Of a stretch of 64,000 nucleotides of DNA, positions 35,816 through 44,266 are shown one piece after another. Made by a program: the position numbers and the translations under genes. Origin of the DNA: GWE2-51-13 sp942492825 (lineage in GTDB: Bacteria; Bacillota_I; Bacilli_A; Erysipelotrichales; Erysipelotrichaceae); assembly GCA_942492825.1 (NCBI GenBank), contig OW818635.1, positions 62,001 to 126,000 on the forward strand, in the 5' to 3' direction. The notes beneath the pieces were generated by a model that saw only the letters and a program-made list of their open reading frames with translations, did no database searches and was not told the DNA's origin. Each line of letters opens with the position of its first letter. Within the stretch, counting starts at the first letter, position 1.

Positions 35816-36313
35816 ATGTCCTATCAAGAAAAGAGAACGTTCTTCTCGATCGTTACCGGAATCCTCATCTTAGTTGCTTACTGTACTTATGTAGCTCAAA
35901 AATATCAGGCAGGGAATATGATTTCGGAAGACGTGAAGTTCTGGGCCGGCGTCATCTTGGTTTTCATCGGAATCGGCATCGTCGTAAACATCATCGGCCA
36001 GATCGTTTTCCATATTCTGTTAGCCATCCAAATCGCGATTAAAGAGAAAATAGAAAACAACGATACAAGCGACCAAGCCATCGAGAAGTCGATCAATAAC
36101 GAAATGATCACCGATGAGATGGATGATCTGATCGAACTTAAAGCGATGCGATTGGGGTTTGTGGTATCGGGAATCGGATTTGTGACCGGTTTATTCCTGC
36201 TTGTCTTCGATTACTCGATCGTCATGATGTTGCATGTCGTCTTCATCGCATTTAGTCTTGGATCCATAAGCGAGGGGTTTCTTCAATTGTATTATTACAG
36301 AAAAGGGATCTAA
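35816..36313 (+). CDS. Four-helix membrane protein paired with an HTH regulator
   Basis: This 165-aa protein has two N-terminal membrane segments (FFSIVTGILILVAYCTYVA, VILVFIGIGIVVNIIGQIVF), a charged loop of about 40 residues and two C-terminal segments. I do not recognise a named family. It lies two bases before a small XRE regulator, a pairing common in Bacillota where a membrane protein accompanies a YozG-like repressor. AAAGGAGG precedes the ATG. Confidence 0.8.
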   Translation: MSYQEKRTFFSIVTGILILVAYCTYVAQKYQAGNMISEDVKFWAGVILVFIGIGIVVNIIGQIVFHILLAIQIAIKEKIENNDTSDQAIEKSINNEMITDEMDDLIELKAMRLGFVVSGIGFVTGLFLLVFDYSIVMMLHVVFIAFSLGSISEGFLQLYYYRKGI

Positions 36314-36314
36314 T

Positions 36315-36542
36315 ATGGCCAAGAAACTTAACATCACAAACAACATCCGTACTTTGCGCTTCTTCGCGGATGAAATGACCCAACAAGAACTCGCCGAGAA
36401 AGTCGGGGCATCGCGACAGACGATCGTGGCCGTTGAAGCCGGAAAGTATTTTCCTTCCCTAGAACTCGCATTTCGGATCGCATTGGCTTTCGGCGTGAAA
36501 ATCCAAGAAGTCTTCGATTGCGAAGCGGAAGGAGATAAGTAG
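36315..36542 (+). CDS. Small XRE-family transcriptional regulator
   Basis: This 75-aa protein is essentially a single helix-turn-helix domain (MTQQELAEKVGASRQTIVAVEAGKYFPSLELAFRIALAFGVKIQEVF), resembling YozG-type regulators. It sits between the membrane gene and an oxidoreductase gene that starts directly after its stop, so all three are probably one transcript. The upstream palindrome at 35774 is a candidate site. Confidence 0.9.
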   Translation: MAKKLNITNNIRTLRFFADEMTQQELAEKVGASRQTIVAVEAGKYFPSLELAFRIALAFGVKIQEVFDCEAEGDK

Positions 36543-37487
36543 ATGAAAGCTATCGTATTCAATAAGCAAAACAAAGCGGAAGCACTCGCGTTGCGTGAAG
36601 TCGCTCATCCCAACATCACCGATAACCAAGTACTGATAAAAGTGAAAGCCGTATCGTTGAATGCGGCGGACTATCGTTCGATAAAGATGGGAATCGTACC
36701 CAACGGCAGAATCATGGGTTCGGATGTCGCGGGAGAAATCGTAGTTATCGGGAAGAATGTTACGAACGTCCAAATTGGCGATCGCGTCGCAGGTGATCTC
36801 TCTGGATGTGGATTCGGAGGGTTGGCGGAATATGTGGCTGCCACGGAAGACGCGTTGGTTCATGTTCCACTAAGTGTTTCCTATGAAACGGCAGCCGCTT
36901 TACCGATGGCATCGGTCACCGCCTTACAAGCCTTAGTCAATGTCGGTAAGATACAAGCCGGACAAAAGGTGTTGATCTGCGGTGCCGGAGGTGGGGTCGG
37001 GATGTTCGCCGTACAACTCGCCAAATACTTCGGAGCGAATGTCACGGCGGTATGCGGACAAAAAAACGTCGACGTGATTCGATCCTTAGGTGCGGATACG
37101 GTCATCGATTATACCTTGGAGGACTTTGCGAAAAGTGAACAACGGTATGATCTCGTTTTAGTACTGAACGGAAATCGTTCGCTTTTATCCTATCGAAACG
37201 TCATGACTTCAACAGGCATGTGTGTGATGGTTGGAGGATCGATCAATCAATTGATCAAGTTCATGCTTGTCCGTCCGTTTCTTTCCATCGGTAAAAAACA
37301 GATGCGTCTACTTTCCGCTAAACCTTCGACTGCAGACATAGAATTTGTGCTCAAGCTTGTGGAAGAAGGGAAACTGGTCGTCAAGATCGATCGACGTTAC
37401 AATTTCCAAGAAACTCCTGCGGCGGTCGCATACTTAAGCGAAGGCCATGCGGGGGGTAAAGTTATCATCACGGTTGATCAGGCTTGA
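36543..37487 (+). CDS. Zinc-less MDR-family NAD(P)-dependent oxidoreductase (quinone reductase-like)
   Basis: This 314-aa medium-chain dehydrogenase has the GroES-like N-terminal fold (VLIKVKAVSLNAADYRSIKMG, GSDVAGEIVVIGKNV) and the nucleotide motif CGAGGGVGMFAVQLAKYFGANVTAVC. Structural zinc cysteines are absent, placing it with quinone oxidoreductases. The substrate is not predictable. It begins one base after the regulator stop and is followed by a strong terminator. Confidence 0.9.
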   Translation: MKAIVFNKQNKAEALALREVAHPNITDNQVLIKVKAVSLNAADYRSIKMGIVPNGRIMGSDVAGEIVVIGKNVTNVQIGDRVAGDLSGCGFGGLAEYVAATEDALVHVPLSVSYETAAALPMASVTALQALVNVGKIQAGQKVLICGAGGGVGMFAVQLAKYFGANVTAVCGQKNVDVIRSLGADTVIDYTLEDFAKSEQRYDLVLVLNGNRSLLSYRNVMTSTGMCVMVGGSINQLIKFMLVRPFLSIGKKQMRLLSAKPSTADIEFVLKLVEEGKLVVKIDRRYNFQETPAAVAYLSEGHAGGKVIITVDQA

Positions 37488-37542
37488 AATGAATAATATA
37501 GATGCCATATAGATTCGCTTAATTTTCGGTAAATAAATACAT

Positions 37543-37583
37543 ACACAGGATTGAGATTCGATTCATCTCAATCCTGTGTTTTT
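37543..37583 (+). terminator. Strong terminator after the MDR oxidoreductase
   Basis: A perfect 15-bp stem (37543-37557 with 37565-37579, 7-base loop) followed by a T-run. Confidence 0.9.
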
Positions 37584-37737
37584 AGTGGCGCAGGATGGTG
37601 AATTCTATTTTTGCCTGTTCAACTGGGTAATAAAACGGACAATTAAGAAATAAAGTGGAAAAATCTCGAATAAATTGACCTATCTTAAGTCAAATATTAA
37701 TATAATCAATAAAATATTAAAAAAGTTAATAAAATAC
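37584..37737. other. AT-rich regulatory gap before the DUF2089 operon
   Basis: No gene is seen here. There is an inverted repeat TTGAC-N9-GTCAA (37675-37693) and one copy of an 11-base direct repeat ATAATCAATAA (37702-37712), whose second copy (37743-37753) lies in the promoter spacer. These are candidate regulator sites. Confidence 0.4.
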
Positions 37738-37766
37738 TTGACATAATCAATAAGTGGGTTTAATCT
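37738..37766 (+). promoter_or_regulatory. Promoter of the DUF2089 operon
   Basis: Consensus TTGACA (37738-37743), a 17-base spacer and TAATCT (37761-37766). Confidence 0.6.
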
Positions 37767-37785
37767 ATAAGCGTGAGGTGAGAAC

Positions 37786-38064
37786 ATGGCACGACGCATC
37801 AAGATCTATATTGATACTCCCGAGAAGAAACTCAACTTACCATCGGTCGGCAAGACGACCGCGGTAACCTTCCTGCGATTTGGGCTTTGGGGAAGCAAGT
37901 TCATGAAAGACATGGAACCTGAAACCCGACAAATGATTACGGATAACAAGGATTTGATCATCGGTGCCGTGAAGGAACTGTTTGATACCTTGCAAGACTT
38001 CGAACCCTTTACGTTGGTCGAAGTTGAAGGTGAGGATTCCCACATCCACATCGAAGTCATCTAA
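37786..38064 (+). CDS. Unknown 92-aa protein, first gene of the DUF2089 operon
   Basis: This small soluble protein has a basic N-terminus (MARRIKIYIDTPEKKLNLP) and an acidic C-terminus (VEVEGEDSHIHIEVI). The middle (LRFGLWGSKFM, DLIIGAVKELFDTLQDF) looks helical. I cannot name a family. The C-terminal beta strand resembles the ends of SHOCT-like/YvlB-type proteins encoded two genes downstream, but this is only an impression. GAGGTG precedes the ATG. Confidence 0.8.
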   Translation: MARRIKIYIDTPEKKLNLPSVGKTTAVTFLRFGLWGSKFMKDMEPETRQMITDNKDLIIGAVKELFDTLQDFEPFTLVEVEGEDSHIHIEVI

Positions 38065-38076
38065 GGAGGTGCGCGT

Positions 38077-38439
38077 ATGAAACGAGAAGCTATCGGTGTC
38101 TGTCCGGTCTGTTCGTCGAATTTGTTGGCGACGCGCCTGACATGCACCAACTGTCACACGGAGATCTCAGGCGAATTCTCCCTATCGAGATTCAGTTACC
38201 TGAACCGTGACGAATTGTATTTTGTGGAGACGTTTATCCGGGTTCAGGGAAACATCAAAGAGATGGAGCGCGAGCTGAACATTTCCTACCCGACCGTCAA
38301 AAAGAGTTTGGACGCGGTCATCACGAAATTGGGGTTCACGCCGCCCAAGATCGTGGTTGAAGAAGAATCGAATGTATTGGCGAAACTTAAAAGTAAAGAA
38401 ATCAGCGTCGAGGAAGCGATCGAACTCCTCAGAAAGTAG
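38077..38439 (+). CDS. DUF2089-family protein with zinc ribbon and HTH
   Basis: This 120-aa protein begins with a zinc ribbon (CPVCSSNLLATRLTCTNCHTEI), followed by a sigma-70 region 4-like helix-turn-helix (LNRDELYFVETFIRVQGNIKEMERELNISYPTVKKSLDAVI). The C-terminal segment (LKSKEISVEEAIELLRK) matches the SHOCT-like repeat of the next gene. DUF2089 proteins occur with small YvlB-like proteins and are thought to be regulators. GGAGG precedes the ATG. Confidence 0.92.
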   Translation: MKREAIGVCPVCSSNLLATRLTCTNCHTEISGEFSLSRFSYLNRDELYFVETFIRVQGNIKEMERELNISYPTVKKSLDAVITKLGFTPPKIVVEEESNVLAKLKSKEISVEEAIELLRK

Positions 38440-38446
38440 GTAAAAC

Positions 38447-38830
38447 ATGAACTCGAAAGAACAAATCCTGGAACTTGTCAAAGATGGTACCATCACCGTC
38501 GAAGAAGGTCTGAAATTGCTTACCGCAATGGACGGACCGGCTAAAAATGAAATGGCGCAGGCAACGGCATACAAACCGGCAAATACAAAGCGGATGGTCC
38601 GCATCCTGGTCAACAGCGAAAAAGGCGATAACGTGCGTGTAAACATTCCGTTGGCCTTGGTCAAAGTCGGCATGGATATCGGATCAAAGATGAAAATCGA
38701 TGGGAAAGCCGTCGACCTGAAAGGCATTGATTTCGACGATATCATCCAGATGATCGATGAAGGCGCAACCGGGGAACTGGTTTCCGTCGACTCGGACAAC
38801 GGGGATAAAGTCAGAATCTTCGTCGATTAA
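38447..38830 (+). CDS. SHOCT-like domain protein (YvlB-like N-terminus)
   Basis: This 127-aa protein starts with a SHOCT-like helix pair (KEQILELVKDGTITVEEGLKLLTAM), as in B. subtilis YvlB. The C-terminal half (RMVRILVNSEKGDNVRVNIPLALVKVG, then DKVRIFVD) is a beta-rich domain of unknown function. It is the last gene of the operon. Its stop codon is followed eight bases later by the structured RNA region, with no terminator between them. Confidence 0.88.
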   Translation: MNSKEQILELVKDGTITVEEGLKLLTAMDGPAKNEMAQATAYKPANTKRMVRILVNSEKGDNVRVNIPLALVKVGMDIGSKMKIDGKAVDLKGIDFDDIIQMIDEGATGELVSVDSDNGDKVRIFVD

Positions 38831-39171
38831 AGAAGCTGGGGCAACGCTGCAAGCGTGGCTTGTCTACGATGACAAGCCGACCCCGAACACGTAATTTCCG
38901 TCGTTGTGCTAAACGCGCTGCAAGCGCACGATCGTATCGCCGTATACGAAAGGGCAGAAACGACATTGAACACAGATCAGGCTTGGGACCGTTTCGTGGA
39001 AACATGGAGATCCAAAGAATCATTATTGCTTCAATCGCTGCAAGCGATGGACCCCTCGGCCGTGTGGGGACCGGCAAGATACCGACTGTAGAAAATCGGG
39101 ATGGACATGCGAAAACAAACGGAACCAAGCGTAAATCGAAGTGGAAGGATACCGAAAAGGTATCTTTTCTT
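38831..39171 (+). ncRNA. Candidate structured non-coding RNA or long structured 3' UTR, unknown class
   Basis: No credible protein is encoded in this 340-base segment, but it is dense in complementary arms. The 11-mer CGCTGCAAGCG (stem CGCT/AGCG, loop GCA) occurs three times: 38844-38856, 38915-38927 and 39034-39048. Its flanks differ but still pair (A-T, G-C, AT-AT). Each copy is followed by a second hairpin, and both are enclosed by an outer helix: 38838-38841/38881-38884, 38900-38905/38959-38964 and, weaker, 39026-39029/39074-39077. A long hairpin (38983-39015) and one at 39082-39099 complete it before the terminator. It may be transcribed with the upstream operon. It lacks hallmark sequences of RNase P, tmRNA and SRP RNA. 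Pairings were worked out by eye. Confidence 0.6.
39148..39171 (+). terminator. Terminator at the end of the structured RNA
   Basis: A 6-bp stem (39148-39153 with 39159-39164), GAAAA loop and T-rich tail. Confidence 0.7.
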
Positions 39172-39179
39172 ATGCAAGG

Positions 39180-39209
39180 TTGGACTGCGGTTTTACGGTG
39201 CTGTATAAT
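39180..39209 (+). promoter_or_regulatory. Promoter of the GNAT-nadE pair
   Basis: TTGGAC (39180-39185), an 18-base spacer and consensus TATAAT (39204-39209). Confidence 0.65.
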
Positions 39210-39237
39210 AAGCCTAAGAACATTTACGAGGTACGAT

Positions 39238-40041
39238 ATGTTACAAAAAGTCCAGCCATCCCAACTTGAAACAGTACTGAAAATCCTACGCGCCGATCCG
39301 GCACGATCGATGTTTATTTTAGGCGACATCGAACAAAACGGGTTACATACCGATTATCAAACGACCTGGATCGATATCGATGATGAAGTCATCCACGGGA
39401 TCTATTTGAAATACCATGGGAACTTCGTCTTTTACCTAGTGGATCAACAGGCTGATCCAAAGATCTTAGTTCAACTTCTTCAAGAAATCAAACCGGAAAA
39501 CATCAACGCGGTCAAAGAACACTTTAGTTTGATGTTACCGGTGCTCAAAGAATTCGTAAGTTATCGCGAAACGTATTTGTGCGATTGTCCGAAACTGAGT
39601 TCAACGGTTGAAACGGATGAAGTGCGAAAAGCGACGGCGGACGATGCGGAAAAGATCGCTGCTTCGCTGGTTAAAATCACTGAATTCAACGCGGAAAACA
39701 TCAACGAACAAAAAAGAGCGCAACGCTCAAGACAACGTTATGAAGAAGGAAAAATCCGCGGCTACCTCATCGAAAAGGATCATCAAGTCGTGGCATACGC
39801 CCAGACTTCGGTCGAGACCAGTTCTTCCGCGATGGTTACCTCGGTGTTTTGTTTACCAGAATACAGAGGAAATGGTTTTGCGAAACAAGTCGTTTGGAAA
39901 CTGACCGACGATTGTTTACGTCATGGGTTATTGCCATGTCTGTTCTATGACAATCCTAGTGCCGGACGGATCTATCATGGTTTGGGCTATACGACCTTCG
40001 ATACGTGGGTGATGGCGAAAGTGACGGGTGAGATTCGATGA
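39238..40041 (+). CDS. GNAT-family N-acetyltransferase
   Basis: This protein of about 267 aa has a C-terminal acetyltransferase domain with the acetyl-CoA motif VFCLPEYRGNGFAKQVVWKL and the late LFYDNPSAGRIYHGLGY segment. The N-terminal 120 residues are a second, diverged domain. The substrate is unknown. The frame is open from 38860, but those residues are translated RNA-gene sequence. GAGG before 39238 and the promoter at 39204 fix the start. It overlaps nadE by four bases. Confidence 0.9.
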   Translation: MLQKVQPSQLETVLKILRADPARSMFILGDIEQNGLHTDYQTTWIDIDDEVIHGIYLKYHGNFVFYLVDQQADPKILVQLLQEIKPENINAVKEHFSLMLPVLKEFVSYRETYLCDCPKLSSTVETDEVRKATADDAEKIAASLVKITEFNAENINEQKRAQRSRQRYEEGKIRGYLIEKDHQVVAYAQTSVETSSSAMVTSVFCLPEYRGNGFAKQVVWKLTDDCLRHGLLPCLFYDNPSAGRIYHGLGYTTFDTWVMAKVTGEIR

Positions 40042-41915
40042 AAATCGCAATGGCGCAACTCAATGTTGCTGCCGGTAGAATCCAAGAAAACATACAACGC
40101 ATTCAGGAAATGGTCATCGAAGCAAAAACACAGAAGTGTGACCTGATCGTATTTCCGGAAATGGCCGTTACCGGCTATATATTACAGGACCGTTGGTTAT
40201 CCCGCACTTTTTGCGACGAAATGGATCAGATCAACGATGCGATTCGATCTTGGAGTGAGGGGATTGGGATCATTTGGGGTAACATCGTCACACAACCGAT
40301 CAAAAAAGCAACGGTTAACCGGGATGGTCGTCCGTTTCGCGGGAATGCGGCGCTGTTTGCGTATCAAGGCGAATATGTTACCCGTCAAGACGGATTGAAT
40401 GCCGGCGTTCATCTTAAACATTGCATGCCTGATTATCGGTTTTTCGATGACTCGCGCTTTTTCATGAGCGGCGTCGAAGTAACGCGACTCAATGACTGGA
40501 ATGAAGAAAGCATGCTTACGCCGTTTCGATTGAATCTCAACGGCAAGTCGATATCGATTGGATTGGAAGTCTGCGAAGACTTATGGAGCGCGGATTACGC
40601 GATCGATCCGACCGCACGGTATATCGAACAAGGCGTTGACCTAATCGTTAATATCTCCTCTTCGCCCTGGACCTTACGCAAAGAACTCTCACGCGAACGA
40701 AGGATGGCCGAACATGTCGCCCATCATGGTTCCGCAATGGTTCCATTGATCTACGTCAATGTCTGTGGGATGCAGAATACGGGCAAAAACGTACTCTTAT
40801 TTGATGGGGACAGCACCTGTTACGGTGTTGACGGGAAACCGATGGTTTCTTGTAACGACCGATTCACCGAAGAACTGTGCATCTTTACGATCGGCGAGAA
40901 ACGCGATGTCCTCGCTACCAATGATAAGCTTCTCGAAGCATTATTGGCGGGAATCCGTGAATTCGATCGTCAAATGTTTCAATCAAACGTCAAATGGATC
41001 ATCGGACTTTCCGGCGGTCTAGATAGCACGATCAACGCGGCCTTGTTGACCATGGCTTTAGGACCGCAACGGATCGTCGGCTACAATATGGCGAGTCGAT
41101 ATAATGGACCGGAAATGATTTCAATCGCCAAAAATTTAGCTTCGAAACTTCACGTCGCCTATCACGAAGGGAACATCGAAGAGTTGGTCTCCGCAACTGC
41201 GAACACCGTCGATCGTTTCGGTTATCCGGACAAGGTTGTCGGATTGGTTCATGAGAACGTCCAAGCGCGGTTACGCGGACATCTCTTGTCGACGTTTTCA
41301 GCCATCGAAGGCGGCGTGATCATCAACAACGGAAATAAAGTCGAATTGGCGTTAGGGTATGCGACCTTGTACGGCGATGCGATTGGCGCCTTAAGTACCT
41401 TGGGAGATCTCACGAAAGTCCAGCTGTTCGAGTTGGCACCAACAATCAATCAACGCTTTGGCCGAGAAATCGTGCCATCGCAACTTCTACCTAAGATCGA
41501 AGGTAACTCCATTTTATGGGAAATAGCACCCAGCGCGGAACTGAAGGACAATCAAGTCGATCCGATGAAATGGTTCTATCACGATTGGTTGATCCGCTAT
41601 CTGATCGAATATCCGACGCATACGGTATTGGATGTGATGCGGCTTTACAAAAGCGGAGAATGGCGTAAGTTGGATGTCGCGCCTTGGCTTATCCATTACG
41701 GATTGGATCGACCGGAAGCGTTTATCGCCGACTTGGAATGGGTGATGAACCTCTGGACGAAGAGCGTCTTCAAACGCATCCAGTTCCCGCCGATCTTGAC
41801 GGTGAGTCGCGGTGCGTTCGGGAATGATTTCCGTGAAAGTCAATTATCAAGTTATAAGACGCCTCAATACGAACGATTGAAGTTAGAGATATTAAAAGAA
41901 GCCCCGATCGAGTGA
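40038..41915 (+). CDS. nadE: Glutamine-dependent NAD+ synthetase
   Basis: This 625-aa two-domain enzyme makes NAD+ from deamido-NAD+, ATP and glutamine. The N-terminal nitrilase-like glutaminase carries Glu (VFPEMAVTGY), Lys (GVHLKHCMPDYRFFDDSRFF region) and Cys (GLEVCEDLW). The C-terminal synthetase has the pyrophosphatase loop GLSGGLDSTINAALL. Length is typical of the large form. The stop lies in a terminator stem. Confidence 0.96.
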   Translation: MKIAMAQLNVAAGRIQENIQRIQEMVIEAKTQKCDLIVFPEMAVTGYILQDRWLSRTFCDEMDQINDAIRSWSEGIGIIWGNIVTQPIKKATVNRDGRPFRGNAALFAYQGEYVTRQDGLNAGVHLKHCMPDYRFFDDSRFFMSGVEVTRLNDWNEESMLTPFRLNLNGKSISIGLEVCEDLWSADYAIDPTARYIEQGVDLIVNISSSPWTLRKELSRERRMAEHVAHHGSAMVPLIYVNVCGMQNTGKNVLLFDGDSTCYGVDGKPMVSCNDRFTEELCIFTIGEKRDVLATNDKLLEALLAGIREFDRQMFQSNVKWIIGLSGGLDSTINAALLTMALGPQRIVGYNMASRYNGPEMISIAKNLASKLHVAYHEGNIEELVSATANTVDRFGYPDKVVGLVHENVQARLRGHLLSTFSAIEGGVIINNGNKVELALGYATLYGDAIGALSTLGDLTKVQLFELAPTINQRFGREIVPSQLLPKIEGNSILWEIAPSAELKDNQVDPMKWFYHDWLIRYLIEYPTHTVLDVMRLYKSGEWRKLDVAPWLIHYGLDRPEAFIADLEWVMNLWTKSVFKRIQFPPILTVSRGAFGNDFRESQLSSYKTPQYERLKLEILKEAPIE

Positions 41916-41926
41916 TCGGGGCTTTG
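41899..41926. terminator. Terminator between nadE and glnN
   Basis: A perfect 11-bp stem (41899-41909 with 41914-41924, loop GAGT) lies between convergent genes. Confidence 0.75.
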
Positions 41927-41928
41927 TG

Positions 41929-44004
41929 TTAATCAAGTTGAAACAACATCGAACAATAATCCGGTAACGGATAATACTTCGTCGGTAGAGAAGCTTCCAG
42001 CGCATCGACCACTTGACGGACATTCGCCATCAACGGCGTGACTTCCTTCAACAATGCCAGACCGCTTTCATTGGCTGAAGGCAAGGCATTGACACTGACC
42101 AAGGTCGACTTCAACGTCGAAGTCAAGGCATCCGCCGCATCGATCTTCGCGCAAAGTTCGCTTTCCTTGCGAGATGCCAGCGCGGATTTCGCAAGCACCG
42201 GTTGCAAGTCGGATACGGCCGTCAAGGCTTCGGGAAGCACGATCCGATCGACCATTTCGATCAAGGTCTTCGCTTCCGCGTTGATCGTATTAACGTACTG
42301 TTCGTGTAAGATCTCCGCCCGGGCATGCAATTCGCTTTCGGTAAAGATCTTGTTTCGGGCGAACAACTGAACGGCTTTCGGAGCGACCATACTATCGATC
42401 GATTCCACAAACGAGTGGATGTTGGGCAGTCCGCGCATCGTCGCTTCCGCAACCCACGCATCGGAGTAACCATCGCCCGAGAAAAGGATACGGCCATGAT
42501 CACGGATGATTTCGCCGCAAATCTTCAATGCTTCTTCGCGGGTATCTTGGATGTACTTGAATGTTTCTAAACGATCGGCGATCACACGGAACTCATCCGC
42601 TAAGATCGTCGCGATGACCGTGTTGGACATGGCAGCCGATAACGAAGAACCGAGCATACGTAATTCGAATTTATTCCCGGTAAAGGCGAAGGGCGAAGTA
42701 CGATTGCGGTCGGTGTTGTCTTTCGGCAGATACGAGAGATTCCCTAAAGAGAACTTCGTTCCTGACTTCGTCGCGACGGTCGCATCTTTATCGACCAGTT
42801 TTAGAAGAATCTCTTCGATGACACTGCCCATGAAGACCGAGATGATAGCCGGCGGGGCTTCGCTGGCACCTAAACGGTGATCATTGCCCGGACCGGATGC
42901 GGCCAAGCGCAGAAGTTCCGGATACGTATCGATGGCTTTAAGGATTGCGGTGCAAAAGAGTAAGAAGCGGATGTTCTCCGCCGGCTTGTCTCCCGGATCC
43001 AAGAGGTTCTGTCCATCGTCGGTCGATAACGACCAGTTGTTGTGTTTACCCGAACCGTTGATTCCCGCAAACGGCTTCTCGTGCAGCAGGGCAGTCATGC
43101 CATGTTTCTTCGCGATCTTACGCAGGATATCCATCGTAATGTGGTTTTGATCGACCGCCGAGTTGGCATCGGTGTAGACGCTTGAAATCTCAAACTGTCC
43201 CGGCGCGACTTCGTTATGTTCGACCTTGGCATAAATGCCCAGCTTCCAGCACTCTTCGTTGACTTCTTCCATGAAGGATTTGACGCGTGCGGGAATCGAT
43301 CCGAAATAGTGGTCTTCGAATTCTTGACCTTTCGGCGGCATGGCGCCAAGCAAGGTACGACCTGTCAATAACAGATCCGGACGATTGCGATAGGCTTTCT
43401 CATCGACCAAGAAATATTCCTGTTCCAAACCGCACATCATATTGACACGTTTGACGTTTTTGTCGCCCAAGGCGTTGGTTAAGCGGGTCGCTTCGACGCT
43501 TAGGACATCCAAAGCGCGCAAGAGCGGAGCTTTCTGGTCCAAAGGTTCGCCGTTATAGGAAACAAAAATCGTCGGGATACATAAGACCGTACCACGTATG
43601 AAAGCCGGTGAAGTAATGTCCCAGTACGTATAACCGCGGGCTTCGAAAGTCGCACGCAAGCCACCGGAAGGGAAACTCGAACCGTCGGTTTCACCTTTGA
43701 TCAAGGTTTTTCCCGAGAAACGCGCAAACGCTTCGCCTTGTTCATCCTTGTCGATAAAACTGTCGTGTTTCTCGGCGGTCGTACCGTTTAAGGGTTGAAA
43801 CCAGTGGGAAAATTGGGTGGCTCCGTGTTCAATCGCCCAAGTCTTCATCGCATGTGCGATGGCATCGGCGGTTTGGCGGTCCAGCGAGTCTTCTTTTGCG
43901 ACCGCGGTTTTCCATTTCTTGAAAATCGGGCTGGGTAGACGCTCGCGCATCACTGATTCGCTAAACAAGTAAATTCCGAAATCGTCAAACGGGTGTTTCG
44001 TCAT
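41929..44004 (-). CDS. glnN: Glutamine synthetase type III
   Basis: This 691-aa enzyme condenses glutamate and ammonia. GSIII is larger than and only distantly related to GSI. Family features are ATQFSHWFQPLNG, SFPSGGLRATFEARGYT, EQEYFLVD, EVAPGQFEISSVYTDAN and HEKPFAGINGSGKHNNWS. AAGGAG lies eight bases before the ATG. With Amt-PII in the same region, the organism seems equipped for ammonia assimilation. The 262-base AT-rich upstream region shows no clear GlnR/TnrA box. Confidence 0.97.
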   Translation of the reverse strand: MTKHPFDDFGIYLFSESVMRERLPSPIFKKWKTAVAKEDSLDRQTADAIAHAMKTWAIEHGATQFSHWFQPLNGTTAEKHDSFIDKDEQGEAFARFSGKTLIKGETDGSSFPSGGLRATFEARGYTYWDITSPAFIRGTVLCIPTIFVSYNGEPLDQKAPLLRALDVLSVEATRLTNALGDKNVKRVNMMCGLEQEYFLVDEKAYRNRPDLLLTGRTLLGAMPPKGQEFEDHYFGSIPARVKSFMEEVNEECWKLGIYAKVEHNEVAPGQFEISSVYTDANSAVDQNHITMDILRKIAKKHGMTALLHEKPFAGINGSGKHNNWSLSTDDGQNLLDPGDKPAENIRFLLFCTAILKAIDTYPELLRLAASGPGNDHRLGASEAPPAIISVFMGSVIEEILLKLVDKDATVATKSGTKFSLGNLSYLPKDNTDRNRTSPFAFTGNKFELRMLGSSLSAAMSNTVIATILADEFRVIADRLETFKYIQDTREEALKICGEIIRDHGRILFSGDGYSDAWVAEATMRGLPNIHSFVESIDSMVAPKAVQLFARNKIFTESELHARAEILHEQYVNTINAEAKTLIEMVDRIVLPEALTAVSDLQPVLAKSALASRKESELCAKIDAADALTSTLKSTLVSVNALPSANESGLALLKEVTPLMANVRQVVDALEASLPTKYYPLPDYCSMLFQLD

Positions 44005-44222
44005 AGTTTCGCTCCTTAACTATACGTTACATTTTATTACGAAAAATGATTTTGTAAATAAAAATCGAAAAAATATTCGAAATAACAAAAAAATATCACG
44101 AAAAGTAGTAGGTAAATAAAAATATGTACGTATTTCTCCGTTAAAATTTAATATATGGACAAATTACTAAAAAATGCAACTTTTTCTTCGTAAAAAAACG
44201 AGTCAAACGTAAACGAAACTTA

Positions 44223-44231
44223 TGCTATACT
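44223..44231 (+). promoter_or_regulatory. Extended -10 promoter of the rubredoxin-like gene
   Basis: TGC-TATACT, 35 bases before the start codon. The rest of the AT-rich gap 44005-44222 has repeated CGAAA patches but no signal I can name. Confidence 0.5.
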
Positions 44232-44266
44232 AAAATCACAAGGCGAAAGCCGAATCGGGAGGAAAT

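Noticed and set aside
38831..39171. RNase P RNA, tmRNA, SRP RNA or a T-box/riboswitch
   Set aside because: The RNase P core near AGGAAAGTCC, the tmRNA tRNA-like 3' end, the SRP GGAAG apical loop and the T-box AGGGTGG stretch were all looked for and not found.
38860..39237. N-terminal extension of the GNAT protein into the upstream region
   Set aside because: The extra 126 residues are rich in Arg and Ser with no family likeness, the DNA is structured RNA-like, and promoter, ribosome site and homology all support a start at 39238.
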